A stretch of 21,301 bases of DNA from the NCBI GenBank assembly GCA_019309665.1, contig JAFDFV010000014.1:1-21301 (forward strand). The letters are read 5' to 3'. Shown here piece by piece: positions 6,873 through 14,108 of the stretch. This DNA is from Deltaproteobacteria bacterium. GTDB taxonomy: Bacteria > Desulfobacterota > Desulfobacteria > Desulfobacterales > ETH-SRB1. Every line of letters begins with the position of its first letter. Positions within the stretch are counted from its first letter, which is position 1. Below the pieces are notes generated by a model. That model made no database searches and was not told the origin of the DNA. It saw only the letters and a list, made by a program, of their open reading frames with translations. The position numbers and the translations under genes are program-made.

Positions 6873-7064
6873 ATGTTTGGAATTGGTATGCCTGAACTTA
6901 TAATAATACTTGTTATTATTCTAATTATATTTGGAGCCGGCAAACTTCCGGAAATCGGAGCAGGTGTAGGCAAAGCAATAAAAAATTTTAAAAGCGCAAC
7001 AACCGATGCTGAAAAAAAAGAAGCTGACAAATTGGACAGTGGTGATAAAGGTGATAAATCATAA
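6873..7064 (+). CDS. tatA: Sec-independent protein translocase TatA/TatE
   Basis: This 63-residue protein has the classic TatA layout: an N-terminal membrane helix (about 5-20, PELIIILVIILIIFG), the conserved F-G hinge (FGAGKLPEIG), an amphipathic helix (GVGKAIKNFKSA) and a short acidic/basic tail. TatA oligomers form the pore through which folded twin-arginine substrates cross the inner membrane, working with TatC, which is not in this window. AGGAGG lies 7 nt upstream of the ATG. It follows the Cys-rich gene and is convergent with the rhomboid gene 30 nt away. TatA and TatE cannot be told apart here; TatB is unlikely at this length. Confidence 0.92.
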   Translation: MFGIGMPELIIILVIILIIFGAGKLPEIGAGVGKAIKNFKSATTDAEKKEADKLDSGDKGDKS

Positions 7065-7094
7065 AGCTTCAATTTGTTTCAACAGGTTTTACAT

Positions 7095-7925
7095 TTATGA
7101 TATTCCGGAACCAACCGCCCAGCACAACACTATTACTGTAATAATCGCACAACTTCCGGCAAGAATTTTGTGAAGCAGGCTTTCTCTATTTCTTTCATTA
7201 TAACCTATAAAAAATCCAATAGCGGCCCCTGCCAATATTCCAGCCCCGTGCCCCCAGTTATTTATGCCTGGCACAACAAAACCGAACAGCATAATTCCAA
7301 GCGCCCATCCGCCGATTTGCCTGTAAATGGCATGCCCATAAGTCCCGCCCCGGCTTTTGCCATAGTAAATGGCCGCCCCTATCAAACCGCATATGGCGGC
7401 AGAAGCACCTAATGTGAATGCAACACCGGCTAAATAAGAAATCCTGAAACCGATAATTCCGCTTAGAGTATAGATGATAAACATCCGGTAAACACCATAT
7501 TCCCGACTGACCAGGGGTGCTATCTGACTGAAGGCAATCATATTAAAAAGAATGTGCAATATTCCTCCGTGAAGGTAATTGGCGGAAACTAATGTCCACC
7601 ATCCGTGCATCTTGTCAACCGGGATGGTCCCCGTTGCTCCCAGTAACAGAAGGCTTCTGTTTTCAGGAGACAGGATATGAAATGGATTAAACGAAAGGCC
7701 CGGCAAACGGGAATTAAACAAAAGCGATATAATGTACATGCCTATGTTGGCATAGATTATTGCTTTGATGATCTGGTCGGCACTGCTAACTCCTTGAGTC
7801 CATAAATTATTTTTCCACCATGCACCTGGCTTTGATATGTTACAGTACGGGCAGCGAGATTCATCGGCGCTTATCAGTTTTCGGCAGTTGGGGCAAATAA
7901 TCGACCCTCTCTTGTGATTTGTCAT
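7095..7925 (-). CDS. Rhomboid intramembrane serine protease with N-terminal zinc ribbon
   Basis: From ATG 7925 the product has 276 residues: a zinc ribbon (C11-x2-C14 and C25-x2-C28), then a six-helix rhomboid core. Catalytic features are H124 and N128 (HILFNM, the oxyanion-hole region), the nucleophile S175 in GASAAICG and H226 in NNWGHGAGILAG with the following GxxxG-type helix. Rhomboids cleave membrane helices inside the bilayer. The usual GxSG is GASA here, a common conservative variant. The frame extends 20 residues upstream to ATG 7985, but neither start has a good SD, and MTNHKRGSIICPNC looks like the family N-terminus. It is convergent with tatA. The substrate is unknown; the zinc ribbon may recruit it. 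Confidence 0.88.
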   Translation of the reverse strand: MTNHKRGSIICPNCRKLISADESRCPYCNISKPGAWWKNNLWTQGVSSADQIIKAIIYANIGMYIISLLFNSRLPGLSFNPFHILSPENRSLLLLGATGTIPVDKMHGWWTLVSANYLHGGILHILFNMIAFSQIAPLVSREYGVYRMFIIYTLSGIIGFRISYLAGVAFTLGASAAICGLIGAAIYYGKSRGGTYGHAIYRQIGGWALGIMLFGFVVPGINNWGHGAGILAGAAIGFFIGYNERNRESLLHKILAGSCAIITVIVLCWAVGSGIS

Positions 7926-8032
7926 GACTTGACTTAACCTTTCGAGGTATAGAATTCTTCCTAAGATAGCACTGTCTCGCATCATTGTAAAGAACGCTTA
8001 TAAAGAAAAAACTTAAGATATTAAGGAAAATC

Positions 8033-8061
8033 TTGACAGCTATGAGCTGCTTTGTTATTTA
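8033..8061 (+). promoter_or_regulatory. Sigma-70 promoter of the rpsF operon
   Basis: A perfect -35 TTGACA (8033-8038) and TATTTA (8056-8061) are spaced by 17 nt. Transcription would start near 8068, leaving a leader of about 80 nt, very AT-rich, before rpsF. A leader ligand for S6:S18 is known in other bacteria, but I cannot identify that structure here. Confidence 0.6.
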
Positions 8062-8150
8062 AACAAATTTTTAATTCTTTAATTAATTTTTTTAAATTTA
8101 TTCCTTGCTCTGATTTATATTTCAGGGCTTAATATCCAAGAGGAGGTTTA

Positions 8151-8603
8151 ATGCGAAGGTACGAAACATTTATAATTATTGATCCTGATCTTTCAGATGA
8201 AGAACGGAGTCCTGTTTTTGAAAAAGTAAAAGACTTAATCCAGCAAGAAGAATGTCTTCTGATAATGCTCGATGAATGGGGGGACAGAAGGCTTGCATAT
8301 GAAATCAAGAAAAAATCTCGTGGGTATTATGTTCGCTTAGACTATTGCGGAACAGGAAAACTTGTTGAGGAAATAGAACGTTTTTCCCGAATTGATGACA
8401 GGGTCATGAAGTATATGACGGTTTTACTTGACAAGCATGCAGACATGGAACTTCTTAAAGAAGAGATAGCCAAAGCTGAAATTAAAGAAAGCGAGCCCGA
8501 TCAAAATAAATCCGATATCGAACTGGACGCCCCTGATATCCCTGATATTAATGATTCTGAAACGGCTGAGGATAAAACAATAAAAACAACGGAAAGTGAA
8601 TAA
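8151..8603 (+). CDS. rpsF: 30S ribosomal protein bS6
   Basis: The first about 97 residues are a typical bS6: MRRYETFIIIDPDLSDEE, a DEWGDRRLAYEIKKKSRGYY strand-helix block, then IERFSRIDDRVMKYMTVLLD. bS6 binds 16S rRNA in the small-subunit platform together with bS18, encoded next. The remaining about 50 residues form an acidic, disordered tail (DIELDAPDIPDIND), making the protein 150 residues against the usual 95-135. GAGGAGG precedes the ATG. It is the first gene of the rpsF-rpsR-DUF2232-rplI-dnaB run, a very conserved order in this part of the bacterial tree. Confidence 0.97.
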   Translation: MRRYETFIIIDPDLSDEERSPVFEKVKDLIQQEECLLIMLDEWGDRRLAYEIKKKSRGYYVRLDYCGTGKLVEEIERFSRIDDRVMKYMTVLLDKHADMELLKEEIAKAEIKESEPDQNKSDIELDAPDIPDINDSETAEDKTIKTTESE

Positions 8604-8615
8604 ATAGGAGAAAAA

Positions 8616-8897
8616 ATGGCTGTTCCTTCAAATTCAAAAAGAAATTCAAGAAGAACTCCAGGTAAAAAAAGAATATATCATCGCCGGAAAATATGCCGTT
8701 TCTGCGCAGATACAAGTCTTGTAATAAATTATAAGGAACCTAAAACACTTAAATATTTTATTACTGAACGAGGCAAAATTATCCCAAGACGTATATCTGG
8801 AACATGCGCTAAACACCAACGCGCTCTGACACATGCTATAAAGCGAGCCCGAACAATTGCACTTCTGCCTTACGTGGGGACTATTGACTATATTTAA
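8616..8897 (+). CDS. rpsR: 30S ribosomal protein bS18
   Basis: The 93-residue protein has a basic N-terminus and the bS18 core: KICRFCADT (C27, C30), YKEPKTLKYFITERGKIIPRR and GTCAKHQRALTHAIKRAR. C27, C30, C64 and H67 suggest the zinc-binding form of bS18. It pairs with bS6 on 16S rRNA. SD AATAGGAG lies 5 nt upstream of ATG, 12 nt after the rpsF stop. It ends at TAA 8895-8897, 31 nt before the DUF2232 start. Confidence 0.97.
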   Translation: MAVPSNSKRNSRRTPGKKRIYHRRKICRFCADTSLVINYKEPKTLKYFITERGKIIPRRISGTCAKHQRALTHAIKRARTIALLPYVGTIDYI

Positions 8898-8928
8898 TGT
8901 GAGTTGTGTCCCCGGAGAGAAGAAAATA

Positions 8929-9873
8929 GTGTCTCAAACCGTTCAAGGAAATATATCAAAGGATATAATAAGTGGCGTAGCAATAATAGGTCTTATATTT
9001 ACAGCTTCAACATATCTGCCGATCATAGGATTTTTCTTTTCTTTGTTTATCCCTCTGCCAATTCTCTTTTATCGCTCAAAACTCGGGAGAACAACAGGAA
9101 TTATAGTCTATATCTTATCAATCATAATAATGATTGTAATGACAGGCAGTATATCATTAGATATATTTTTCTTTGCTGAGTTGCTGCTGCTGGGTTTTGT
9201 CCTTAGTGAACTATTTGAGATGCGTTTATCGATTGAAAAAACAATTAGTTATGCGTGCGCCTCCGTTCTAATAACGGGAATTGTTATCTTGTTCTTTTAC
9301 AGCAATTTATCAAACACTGGAATTTACACCCTGGCATCTGAATATATATCACGAAATCTCGAGCTGACTATGGCGATGTATGAGAGTATGGGGGTTCCGG
9401 AAGAAAGCATACACGTTATCTCGAATTCAATGGAAAAGATCCACTACGTACTTATACGAATTATTCCTGCTATGCTTATATCTTTAACCTTATTTGTGTC
9501 ATGGACCAATCTGTTAATCGCAAAGCCCTTGCTTAAAGCTAAAAATATTTTTTTTCCTGATTTTGACTCTCTTAAATTATGGAAAGCGCCGGAATTCATG
9601 GTTTGGCTTTTTATAGGATGCGGCGTGACGCTTATTTTGCCGGACAATTCTTTTAAAATTTTAGGATTAAACGGTCTGATTATCCTTATGACAATATATT
9701 TTTTCCAAGGCATAGCAATTGTGTCCTTTTATTTTGAGAAAAAAAATGTTCCACGTATATTCAGGATTTTCCTATACAGCGTCCTTGCTTTGCAACAGTT
9801 GGTTCTGCTTTTCGTTATAGGGCTTGGCTTCTTTGATATGTGGATTAATTTCAGGAAATTAGGAGGCAAGTAA
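8929..9873 (+). CDS. DUF2232 family multi-pass membrane protein
   Basis: It lies between rpsR and rplI, where Desulfobacterota and relatives commonly carry a DUF2232 (YybS-like) membrane protein. The product (314 residues from GTG) has roughly eight hydrophobic segments, for example GVAIIGLIFTASTYLPIIGF, FFFSLFIPLPILF, GIIVYILSIIIMIV and a conserved-looking region near FMVWLFIGCGV. GTG 8929 is preferred because GGAGAG is 9 nt upstream; the same frame is open to 8857, but that would overlap rpsR by 41 nt. The function is not established. The last codons (LGGK-stop) form the 5' arm of a 150-nt palindrome. Confidence 0.82.
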   Translation: MSQTVQGNISKDIISGVAIIGLIFTASTYLPIIGFFFSLFIPLPILFYRSKLGRTTGIIVYILSIIIMIVMTGSISLDIFFFAELLLLGFVLSELFEMRLSIEKTISYACASVLITGIVILFFYSNLSNTGIYTLASEYISRNLELTMAMYESMGVPEESIHVISNSMEKIHYVLIRIIPAMLISLTLFVSWTNLLIAKPLLKAKNIFFPDFDSLKLWKAPEFMVWLFIGCGVTLILPDNSFKILGLNGLIILMTIYFFQGIAIVSFYFEKKNVPRIFRIFLYSVLALQQLVLLFVIGLGFFDMWINFRKLGGK

Positions 9874-10014
9874 AAATAAGTTGTACAGATTGCGCAGAAA
9901 TCTTGTTTGTTTTCAAGGCGCGTTAAGGCACGCATAACGAGTTATGTATGCCTTGACGCAACACAGAAAACAAGCAAAAAGACAAGCAAGGTGTGTAAGT
10001 TATTTTTACTTGCC
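9865..10014. repeat. Long imperfect palindrome A at the DUF2232 3' end
   Basis: Outer arms are GGCAAGTAAAAATAA (9865-9879) and its exact reverse complement (10000-10014). The inner stem is GCGTTAAGGCACGCATAAC (9920-9938) against GTTATGTATGCCTTGACGC (9941-9959), 16 of 19 paired, with a 2-nt loop. The arms between are imperfectly complementary too. The DUF2232 stop codon (9871-9873) lies inside the 5' arm. It could act as a 3' mRNA hairpin; it has no canonical U-tract. Confidence 0.8.
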
Positions 10015-10057
10015 GACTTAGGTATAAAAAAAGAAAGTTGAAACTTAAAATATTAGG

Positions 10058-10093
10058 TAGCCGTTCACGGTTTACAGTTATCGGTTCACGGTT
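10058..10093. repeat. TTCACGG-type repeats, left arm
   Basis: GTAGCCGTTCACGGTTTAC, then TATCGGTTCACGGTT, are degenerate units of a (GGTTCACGG)-like repeat. They are inverted relative to the cluster at 10264-10302, so the two flank about 170 nt, including the fragment at 10166-10273. Confidence 0.55.
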
Positions 10094-10165
10094 GAGAAAA
10101 ACAGAAGGTTTATAAATATTGCACAAGGATCGGCTGCGGAGCTGAAAACACAGATTTATATTTAA

Positions 10166-10273
10166 CGAGAGGTTAATATATTTTCTGATTTAGATGCTAA
10201 AGAATTAATTCAAGAGTTGAAATCAATATCCAAAATGCTTCAATCGTTGCATAGTTCATTGAAAAAACCGTGA
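10166..10273 (+). pseudogene. Short coding remnant, possibly the 3' end of a four-helix-bundle (23S IVP-type) gene
   Basis: Between two inverted clusters of ACCGTGA-like repeats, one frame reads DLDAKELIQELKSISKMLQS and on to SLHSSLKKP before a stop. The helical character and the KMLxSLxxxLK pattern resemble the extreme C-terminus of four-helix-bundle proteins of the 23S rRNA intervening-sequence type, which I recall as often flanked by such repeats in these genomes. There is no ATG; the frame opens after TAA 10163-10165. The stop TGA comes from a CCGTGA repeat unit. A small real peptide starting at an unusual codon after GAGAGG cannot be excluded. Confidence 0.3.
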
Positions 10274-10302
10274 ACCGTGAACCGACAACCGTGAAAGCTT
10301 AC
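10264..10302. repeat. ACCGTGA-type tandem units, right arm
   Basis: AACCGTGAACCGTGAACCG (10266-10284), then AACCGTGAAAGCTTAC (10287-10302). These are tandem heptamer-like units, inverted copies of 10058-10093, and the last one resembles the dispersed repeats at 13845 and 15099. The cluster ends 12 nt before the rplI SD. Confidence 0.6.
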
Positions 10303-10324
10303 AAAATTGTTTATGGAGGTTATA

Positions 10325-10768
10325 ATGAAAGTAATTTTGAAAGAAACTATACAATCACTAGGCATAATCGGCAGCGAAGTTAATGTTGCCAGAGGTTATG
10401 CCCGCAACTATCTTTTGCCTCAGAATAAGGCTGTACCGGATACAGCTCAAAATCGCAGGATGCTGAAACAGGAAAAAGTTAAATTTGAAGTTCAGATAGC
10501 TAAAGAAAAAAGCCTTGCTGAAGAAATGGCCAATAAACTTGAAGGAGTTGTTTGCAAAATAGTTGCAAAGGTTAGTGAAGAAGATCGCCTGTATGGCTCG
10601 ATTTCTGTGAAGAATATTATTGATGCACTTGTAAGCCAGAATATAGAAGTTGAAAAAAGAATGGTTCTGCTTAGTGAGCCCATAAAAAAATTAGGTACAT
10701 TCAAAGTTCCTATACGAGTTTACAAAGGAGTTGAGCCTGAAATAACTGTTGAAATAGTCTCTGAATAA
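10325..10768 (+). CDS. rplI: 50S ribosomal protein bL9
   Basis: The product has 147 residues, the family's standard length. The N-terminal rRNA-binding domain reads MKVILKETIQSLGIIGSEVN, then VARGYARNYLLPQNKAV, the bL9 signature. A long connecting helix (about 45-75, MLKQEKVKFEVQIAKEKSLA) and a C-terminal domain (KIVAKVSEEDRLYGSISVKN) follow. ATG 10325 is chosen over the open-frame codon 10307 because GGAGG sits 5 nt before it and MKVIL is the family start. It binds 23S rRNA domain V near the L1 stalk. dnaB follows after 15 nt. Confidence 0.97.
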   Translation: MKVILKETIQSLGIIGSEVNVARGYARNYLLPQNKAVPDTAQNRRMLKQEKVKFEVQIAKEKSLAEEMANKLEGVVCKIVAKVSEEDRLYGSISVKNIIDALVSQNIEVEKRMVLLSEPIKKLGTFKVPIRVYKGVEPEITVEIVSE

Positions 10769-10783
10769 AGTTATTATATTTTA

Positions 10784-12148
10784 ATGATAGACAGGCAGTT
10801 TCAAAACAAACAAGACCCATCTCTTTATAAAATTCCCCCTCAAAGTATTGAAGCCGAAGAATCTTTACTCAGCGGAATCCTTATAGATAACGATACATTA
10901 CTTGATGTTGTCGATATTATTTCACCAGAGGATTTCTATAGATCCGCTCATCAAAAAATCTTTTCCGGTATTGTTGAACTCTTTTCAAAGAATGAACCTG
11001 TTGACCTTGTAACTCTTACCAACGCTCTCAAAGAAAGGGGGAATTTAGAAGAGATTGGAGGGGCAATATATCTCGCCACGCTTGTTGATACCGTTCCGCT
11101 TGCAGTAAATGCAAAACATTATGCTAAAATTGTTCATGACAAAGCGACATTAAGGCGCCTTATAGAAAAAGCAAATGATATCGCCAAAAAATGCTTTGAG
11201 GACAGGGGTAATGTTGACGAAATAATAGACTTTGCCGAAAGTTCGATTTTTGAAATTTCAAAAAATAAGCATAAACAATCATTTTATCGTATAAGCGAAA
11301 TAATTGATGGCAACATTGAAACCCTTGAAGAGAGACAGGGCAATAAGGCCCTGGTAACCGGCGTTCCAACAGGGTTTACCCGCCTTGATAATCTTACATC
11401 GGGTCTGCAGCAATCAGAACTTATAATTCTTGCCGCACGCCCGAGTATGGGGAAAACAGCCCTGGCCCTTAATATTGCCAGAAACGCCGCAGTTGATGCA
11501 AATGTACCTGTAGCCGTATTTTCTCTTGAAATGTCAAAAGAACAATTGTCAATGCGTCTGCTCTGTTCTGAAGCGAGAATTGATTCATCTCGTTTAAGGG
11601 GGGGGTTTTTCAGCATGGAAGACTGGCGCAAACTGACAGATGCCGCCGGTGTCCTGTCTGACACTTCTATTTTTATTGACGATACTCCCGATATATCAGC
11701 TATGGAAATACGAGCAAAGGCCCGTAGATTAAAAATGGAAAAAGATATAGGCCTTGTCATTATTGATTACCTCCAGCTTATGAAAGGCCGTATGTCTGCT
11801 GAACGTCGAGATCTTGAAATCTCGGAAATATCGAGATCTCTAAAAGCTTTGGCCAAAGAACTTAACATTCCGGTAATGGCTTTATCTCAGCTCAACAGAA
11901 TGCTTGAGCAACGAAATGACAAGCAGCCAAGACTCTCAGATCTGAGGGAATCCGGAGCCCTTGAACAGGATGCAGATGTAGTAGCTTTTATATACCGAGA
12001 CGAAATATACAACAGCGATGACAACAATCCCAAAAAAGGTACGGCTGATATTCTGATTAGAAAGAATAGAAACGGCCCTACCGGAGAGGCGACATTGACC
12101 TTTTTAGATAGCTATACGCGTTTTGAAAATATTGCATTTGAAAAATAG
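10784..12148 (+). CDS. dnaB: Replicative DNA helicase DnaB
   Basis: This 454-residue hexameric 5'-3' helicase drives the replication fork. The N-terminal domain (about 15-115; PPQSIEAEESLLSGILID) binds primase and the loader. The RecA-like core carries Walker A A218RPSMGKT225, the DnaB block VAVFSLEMSKEQLSMRLLCS, Walker B LVIIDYLQLM and the late motif SDLRESGALEQDADVVAFIY. All residues needed for ATPase activity are present, and no intein is inserted. It is the last gene of the ribosomal protein run, 15 nt after rplI, with no strong SD, so translational coupling is likely. A perfect palindrome follows the stop. Confidence 0.97.
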   Translation: MIDRQFQNKQDPSLYKIPPQSIEAEESLLSGILIDNDTLLDVVDIISPEDFYRSAHQKIFSGIVELFSKNEPVDLVTLTNALKERGNLEEIGGAIYLATLVDTVPLAVNAKHYAKIVHDKATLRRLIEKANDIAKKCFEDRGNVDEIIDFAESSIFEISKNKHKQSFYRISEIIDGNIETLEERQGNKALVTGVPTGFTRLDNLTSGLQQSELIILAARPSMGKTALALNIARNAAVDANVPVAVFSLEMSKEQLSMRLLCSEARIDSSRLRGGFFSMEDWRKLTDAAGVLSDTSIFIDDTPDISAMEIRAKARRLKMEKDIGLVIIDYLQLMKGRMSAERRDLEISEISRSLKALAKELNIPVMALSQLNRMLEQRNDKQPRLSDLRESGALEQDADVVAFIYRDEIYNSDDNNPKKGTADILIRKNRNGPTGEATLTFLDSYTRFENIAFEK

Positions 12149-12162
12149 AAATATTTGTAACA

Positions 12163-12218
12163 GTAGGGGCGATCCTTGTGATCGCCCTAATTAGGGCGAT
12201 CACAAGGATCGCCCCTAC
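12163..12218. repeat. Perfect 56-nt palindrome between dnaB and hflX
   Basis: GTAGGGGCGATCCTTGTGAT at the left is followed by CGCCCTAA, meeting its exact reverse complement at 12190/12191: 28-bp arms with no spacer and no mismatch. It is flanked by an A-run on the right, so it would read as stem plus U-tract only on the minus strand. The GTAGGGGCGA...TCGCCCCTAC style recurs in intergenic regions of many bacteria. Confidence 0.95.
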
Positions 12219-12230
12219 AAAAAAAATAAT

Positions 12231-13865
12231 ATGAAACGGCTTTTCGGAAATACATCCGGCTTAAAGGCAAATCAAATCCGAAGTCTTGAAAATCTCTACC
12301 GGCGCCGTATCCCCGATAACTTCCTCATCACACCCAAACTTGCGGCCGATATCAGCAGGCTTTCCCATGAAATGCGCCGCCAGATAGGTCTTCTTGTCAA
12401 TCGGCGAGGCAGGATAGCCTTTGTAATTGCAGGAAGCCACCATAGAATAGTCATACCTGATACAAGTGAATACAGGGCTGCCCCTGGTCGTCTGAAGGGC
12501 CTGAGATGTATACACACTCATCTAAAAAAAGAATCTTTAACAAACGATGATTTCAACGACTTGGTCTTTTTAAGACTGGATGTTATGGCTGCAATTACAA
12601 TAACTAAAGATGGTCTTCCATATCAAGTTCATGCAAGCCATATTCTTCCGAGCGGTAAAGATGGAAAGCCTTATCAGATATTGGGGCCGCTTAATCTCAA
12701 TCAGCTTGATATCGGATGTGTTGAACTTATACAGGCTATTGAATCTGAACTCAGCCATGCAGGATCCTTATATAAAACGAATCAAGACAAAGAAAGAGCC
12801 CTTCTCGTAAGCGTGACGACTGCTCCCAGGCGCAGTGCAATGGACTCTTTGGAAGAGCTGAAAGAACTTGCCGGCTCAAGTGGTATTGAAGTAGCCGGCA
12901 CCGTGCTTCAACAGCGCAAAAGGGCTGATTCAAGATTTCTCCTTGGTCCCGGCAAACTCCAGGAACTCACTATACAAACACTTCAGAAGGGAGCGACACT
13001 TTTAATCTTCGATCAGGAATTGAACCCGTCGCAAATTCGCTCCATTACAGATAATATAGATTTAAAGATCATAGACAGGACGCAGCTTATTCTGGATATT
13101 TTTGCTCAACGAGCTCAAACAAAAGAAGGAAAAATTCAGGTTGAGCTTGCTCAACTTAAATATCTGCTTCCAAGACTTATTACAAAAAATACCGCCATGT
13201 CACGTTTGACCGGAGGTATTGGTGGCCGTGGTCCTGGAGAGACCAAGCTGGAAATAAACAGAAGGCGTGTACGCGATAATATAGCACGACTTGAGAAGGC
13301 TTTATTAAGTGTAAAAAAACAGCGTAAGCAACAAAAGGCAAAGCGCAGCAAAAAAGGATTGCCTGTTATTTCGATTATAGGCTACACCAATTCTGGAAAA
13401 TCAACTCTATTAAACACACTTACAAAAAGCAATGTTATAGCTGAAAGCCGGCTTTTTGCTACCCTGGATCCTTCCAGCAGGCGTCTTAAATTTCCCAGGG
13501 ATACTGAAGTCATAATTACAGACACGGTAGGATTTATTAAAGATCTGCCAAAAGACCTTATGGTTGCTTTTCGCTCAACTCTTGAAGAGCTTGAAAGTGC
13601 CGACCTCCTGCTGCATGTGATAGATATAAGCGGTCCGCGTTTTAAAGATCAAATCAAATCCGTCGAAAGAATACTATCGGACTTAAATCTGCACAATATC
13701 CCATTAATTCGTGTTCTGAACAAACAGGATCTCGTTGACAGGGAAACTATTAACAGGCTCGGCATTGACCTTGATGGAACCCCCATATCGGCTATTAACA
13801 AATCAACTTTGATGCCGCTTATTGAAAAAATGGAAAATGCAATAGTAGCCGTTCACGTTCCGTGA
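12231..13865 (+). CDS. hflX: Ribosome-associated GTPase HflX with N-terminal extension
   Basis: HflX splits stalled or stressed ribosomes using GTP. Residues about 185-370 form the HflX nucleotide-binding-like domain and coiled coil, with the signature TGGIGGRGPGETKLEINRR. The G domain has G1 G384YTNSGKST392, G3 D431TVGF and G4 N497KQD500, with SAI at G5. An extra N-terminal domain of about 180 residues (544 in total, against about 430 in E. coli) is typical of HflX in several anaerobe lineages; it holds an IHTHLKKESLTNDD segment. The ATG sits 12 nt after a perfect palindrome with no SD, so initiation may be weak or leaderless. The last codons (VAVHVP-stop) lie in a dispersed repeat that supplies the TGA. 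Confidence 0.93.
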   Translation: MKRLFGNTSGLKANQIRSLENLYRRRIPDNFLITPKLAADISRLSHEMRRQIGLLVNRRGRIAFVIAGSHHRIVIPDTSEYRAAPGRLKGLRCIHTHLKKESLTNDDFNDLVFLRLDVMAAITITKDGLPYQVHASHILPSGKDGKPYQILGPLNLNQLDIGCVELIQAIESELSHAGSLYKTNQDKERALLVSVTTAPRRSAMDSLEELKELAGSSGIEVAGTVLQQRKRADSRFLLGPGKLQELTIQTLQKGATLLIFDQELNPSQIRSITDNIDLKIIDRTQLILDIFAQRAQTKEGKIQVELAQLKYLLPRLITKNTAMSRLTGGIGGRGPGETKLEINRRRVRDNIARLEKALLSVKKQRKQQKAKRSKKGLPVISIIGYTNSGKSTLLNTLTKSNVIAESRLFATLDPSSRRLKFPRDTEVIITDTVGFIKDLPKDLMVAFRSTLEELESADLLLHVIDISGPRFKDQIKSVERILSDLNLHNIPLIRVLNKQDLVDRETINRLGIDLDGTPISAINKSTLMPLIEKMENAIVAVHVP

Positions 13866-13873
13866 ACGCTTAC
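13845..13873. repeat. Dispersed repeat copy 3, hairpin form, spanning the hflX stop
   Basis: GTAGCCGTTCACG (13845-13857) and CGTGAACGCTTAC (13861-13873) are imperfect inverted copies around a 3-nt loop; CGTTCACG/CGTGAACG pair perfectly. The hflX TGA (13863-13865) is part of CCGTGA in this unit. Confidence 0.7.
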
Positions 13874-13891
13874 ATGCAATACAGCACCTAA

Positions 13892-14050
13892 CCTAAATTG
13901 AGCGATTTTTGGCTTGATCTGCACTGACCTCTTGCGCATCAAGGATTCACGAAAATTCTCGACATATCCACGGGTATGCCTGCGGTTTTCGCAAACCCTT
14001 ATGCATCAAGATCTCAGCACATATCTTCCCCAAAAATCGCTCAACTTAGG
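13892..14050. repeat. Long imperfect palindrome C downstream of hflX
   Basis: The outer arms are 21 nt, 13892-13912 against 14030-14050, paired at 20 of 21 (core GAGCGATTTTTGG). Complementarity continues patchily inward to a centre near CATATCCACGGGTATG. The last bases (14035-14053) recur almost unchanged at 18044-18062. Confidence 0.75.
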
Positions 14051-14069
14051 TCTAAGAAATTTTATTAGG

Positions 14070-14099
14070 TTGACTTCTAAAGAAAAATAATTGTATTTT
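14070..14099 (+). promoter_or_regulatory. Possible promoter of the IMPase gene
   Basis: TTGACT (14070-14075) and TATTTT (14094-14099) are separated by 18 nt. The start would fall within a few bases of ATG 14109, and no SD is visible, so a leaderless transcript is possible. Confidence 0.4.
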
Positions 14100-14108
14100 A
14101 ATTAGTTT

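Noticed and set aside
12163..12218. Rho-independent terminator for dnaB
   Set aside because: The stem is strong, but on the plus strand it is followed by A residues rather than a T-run.
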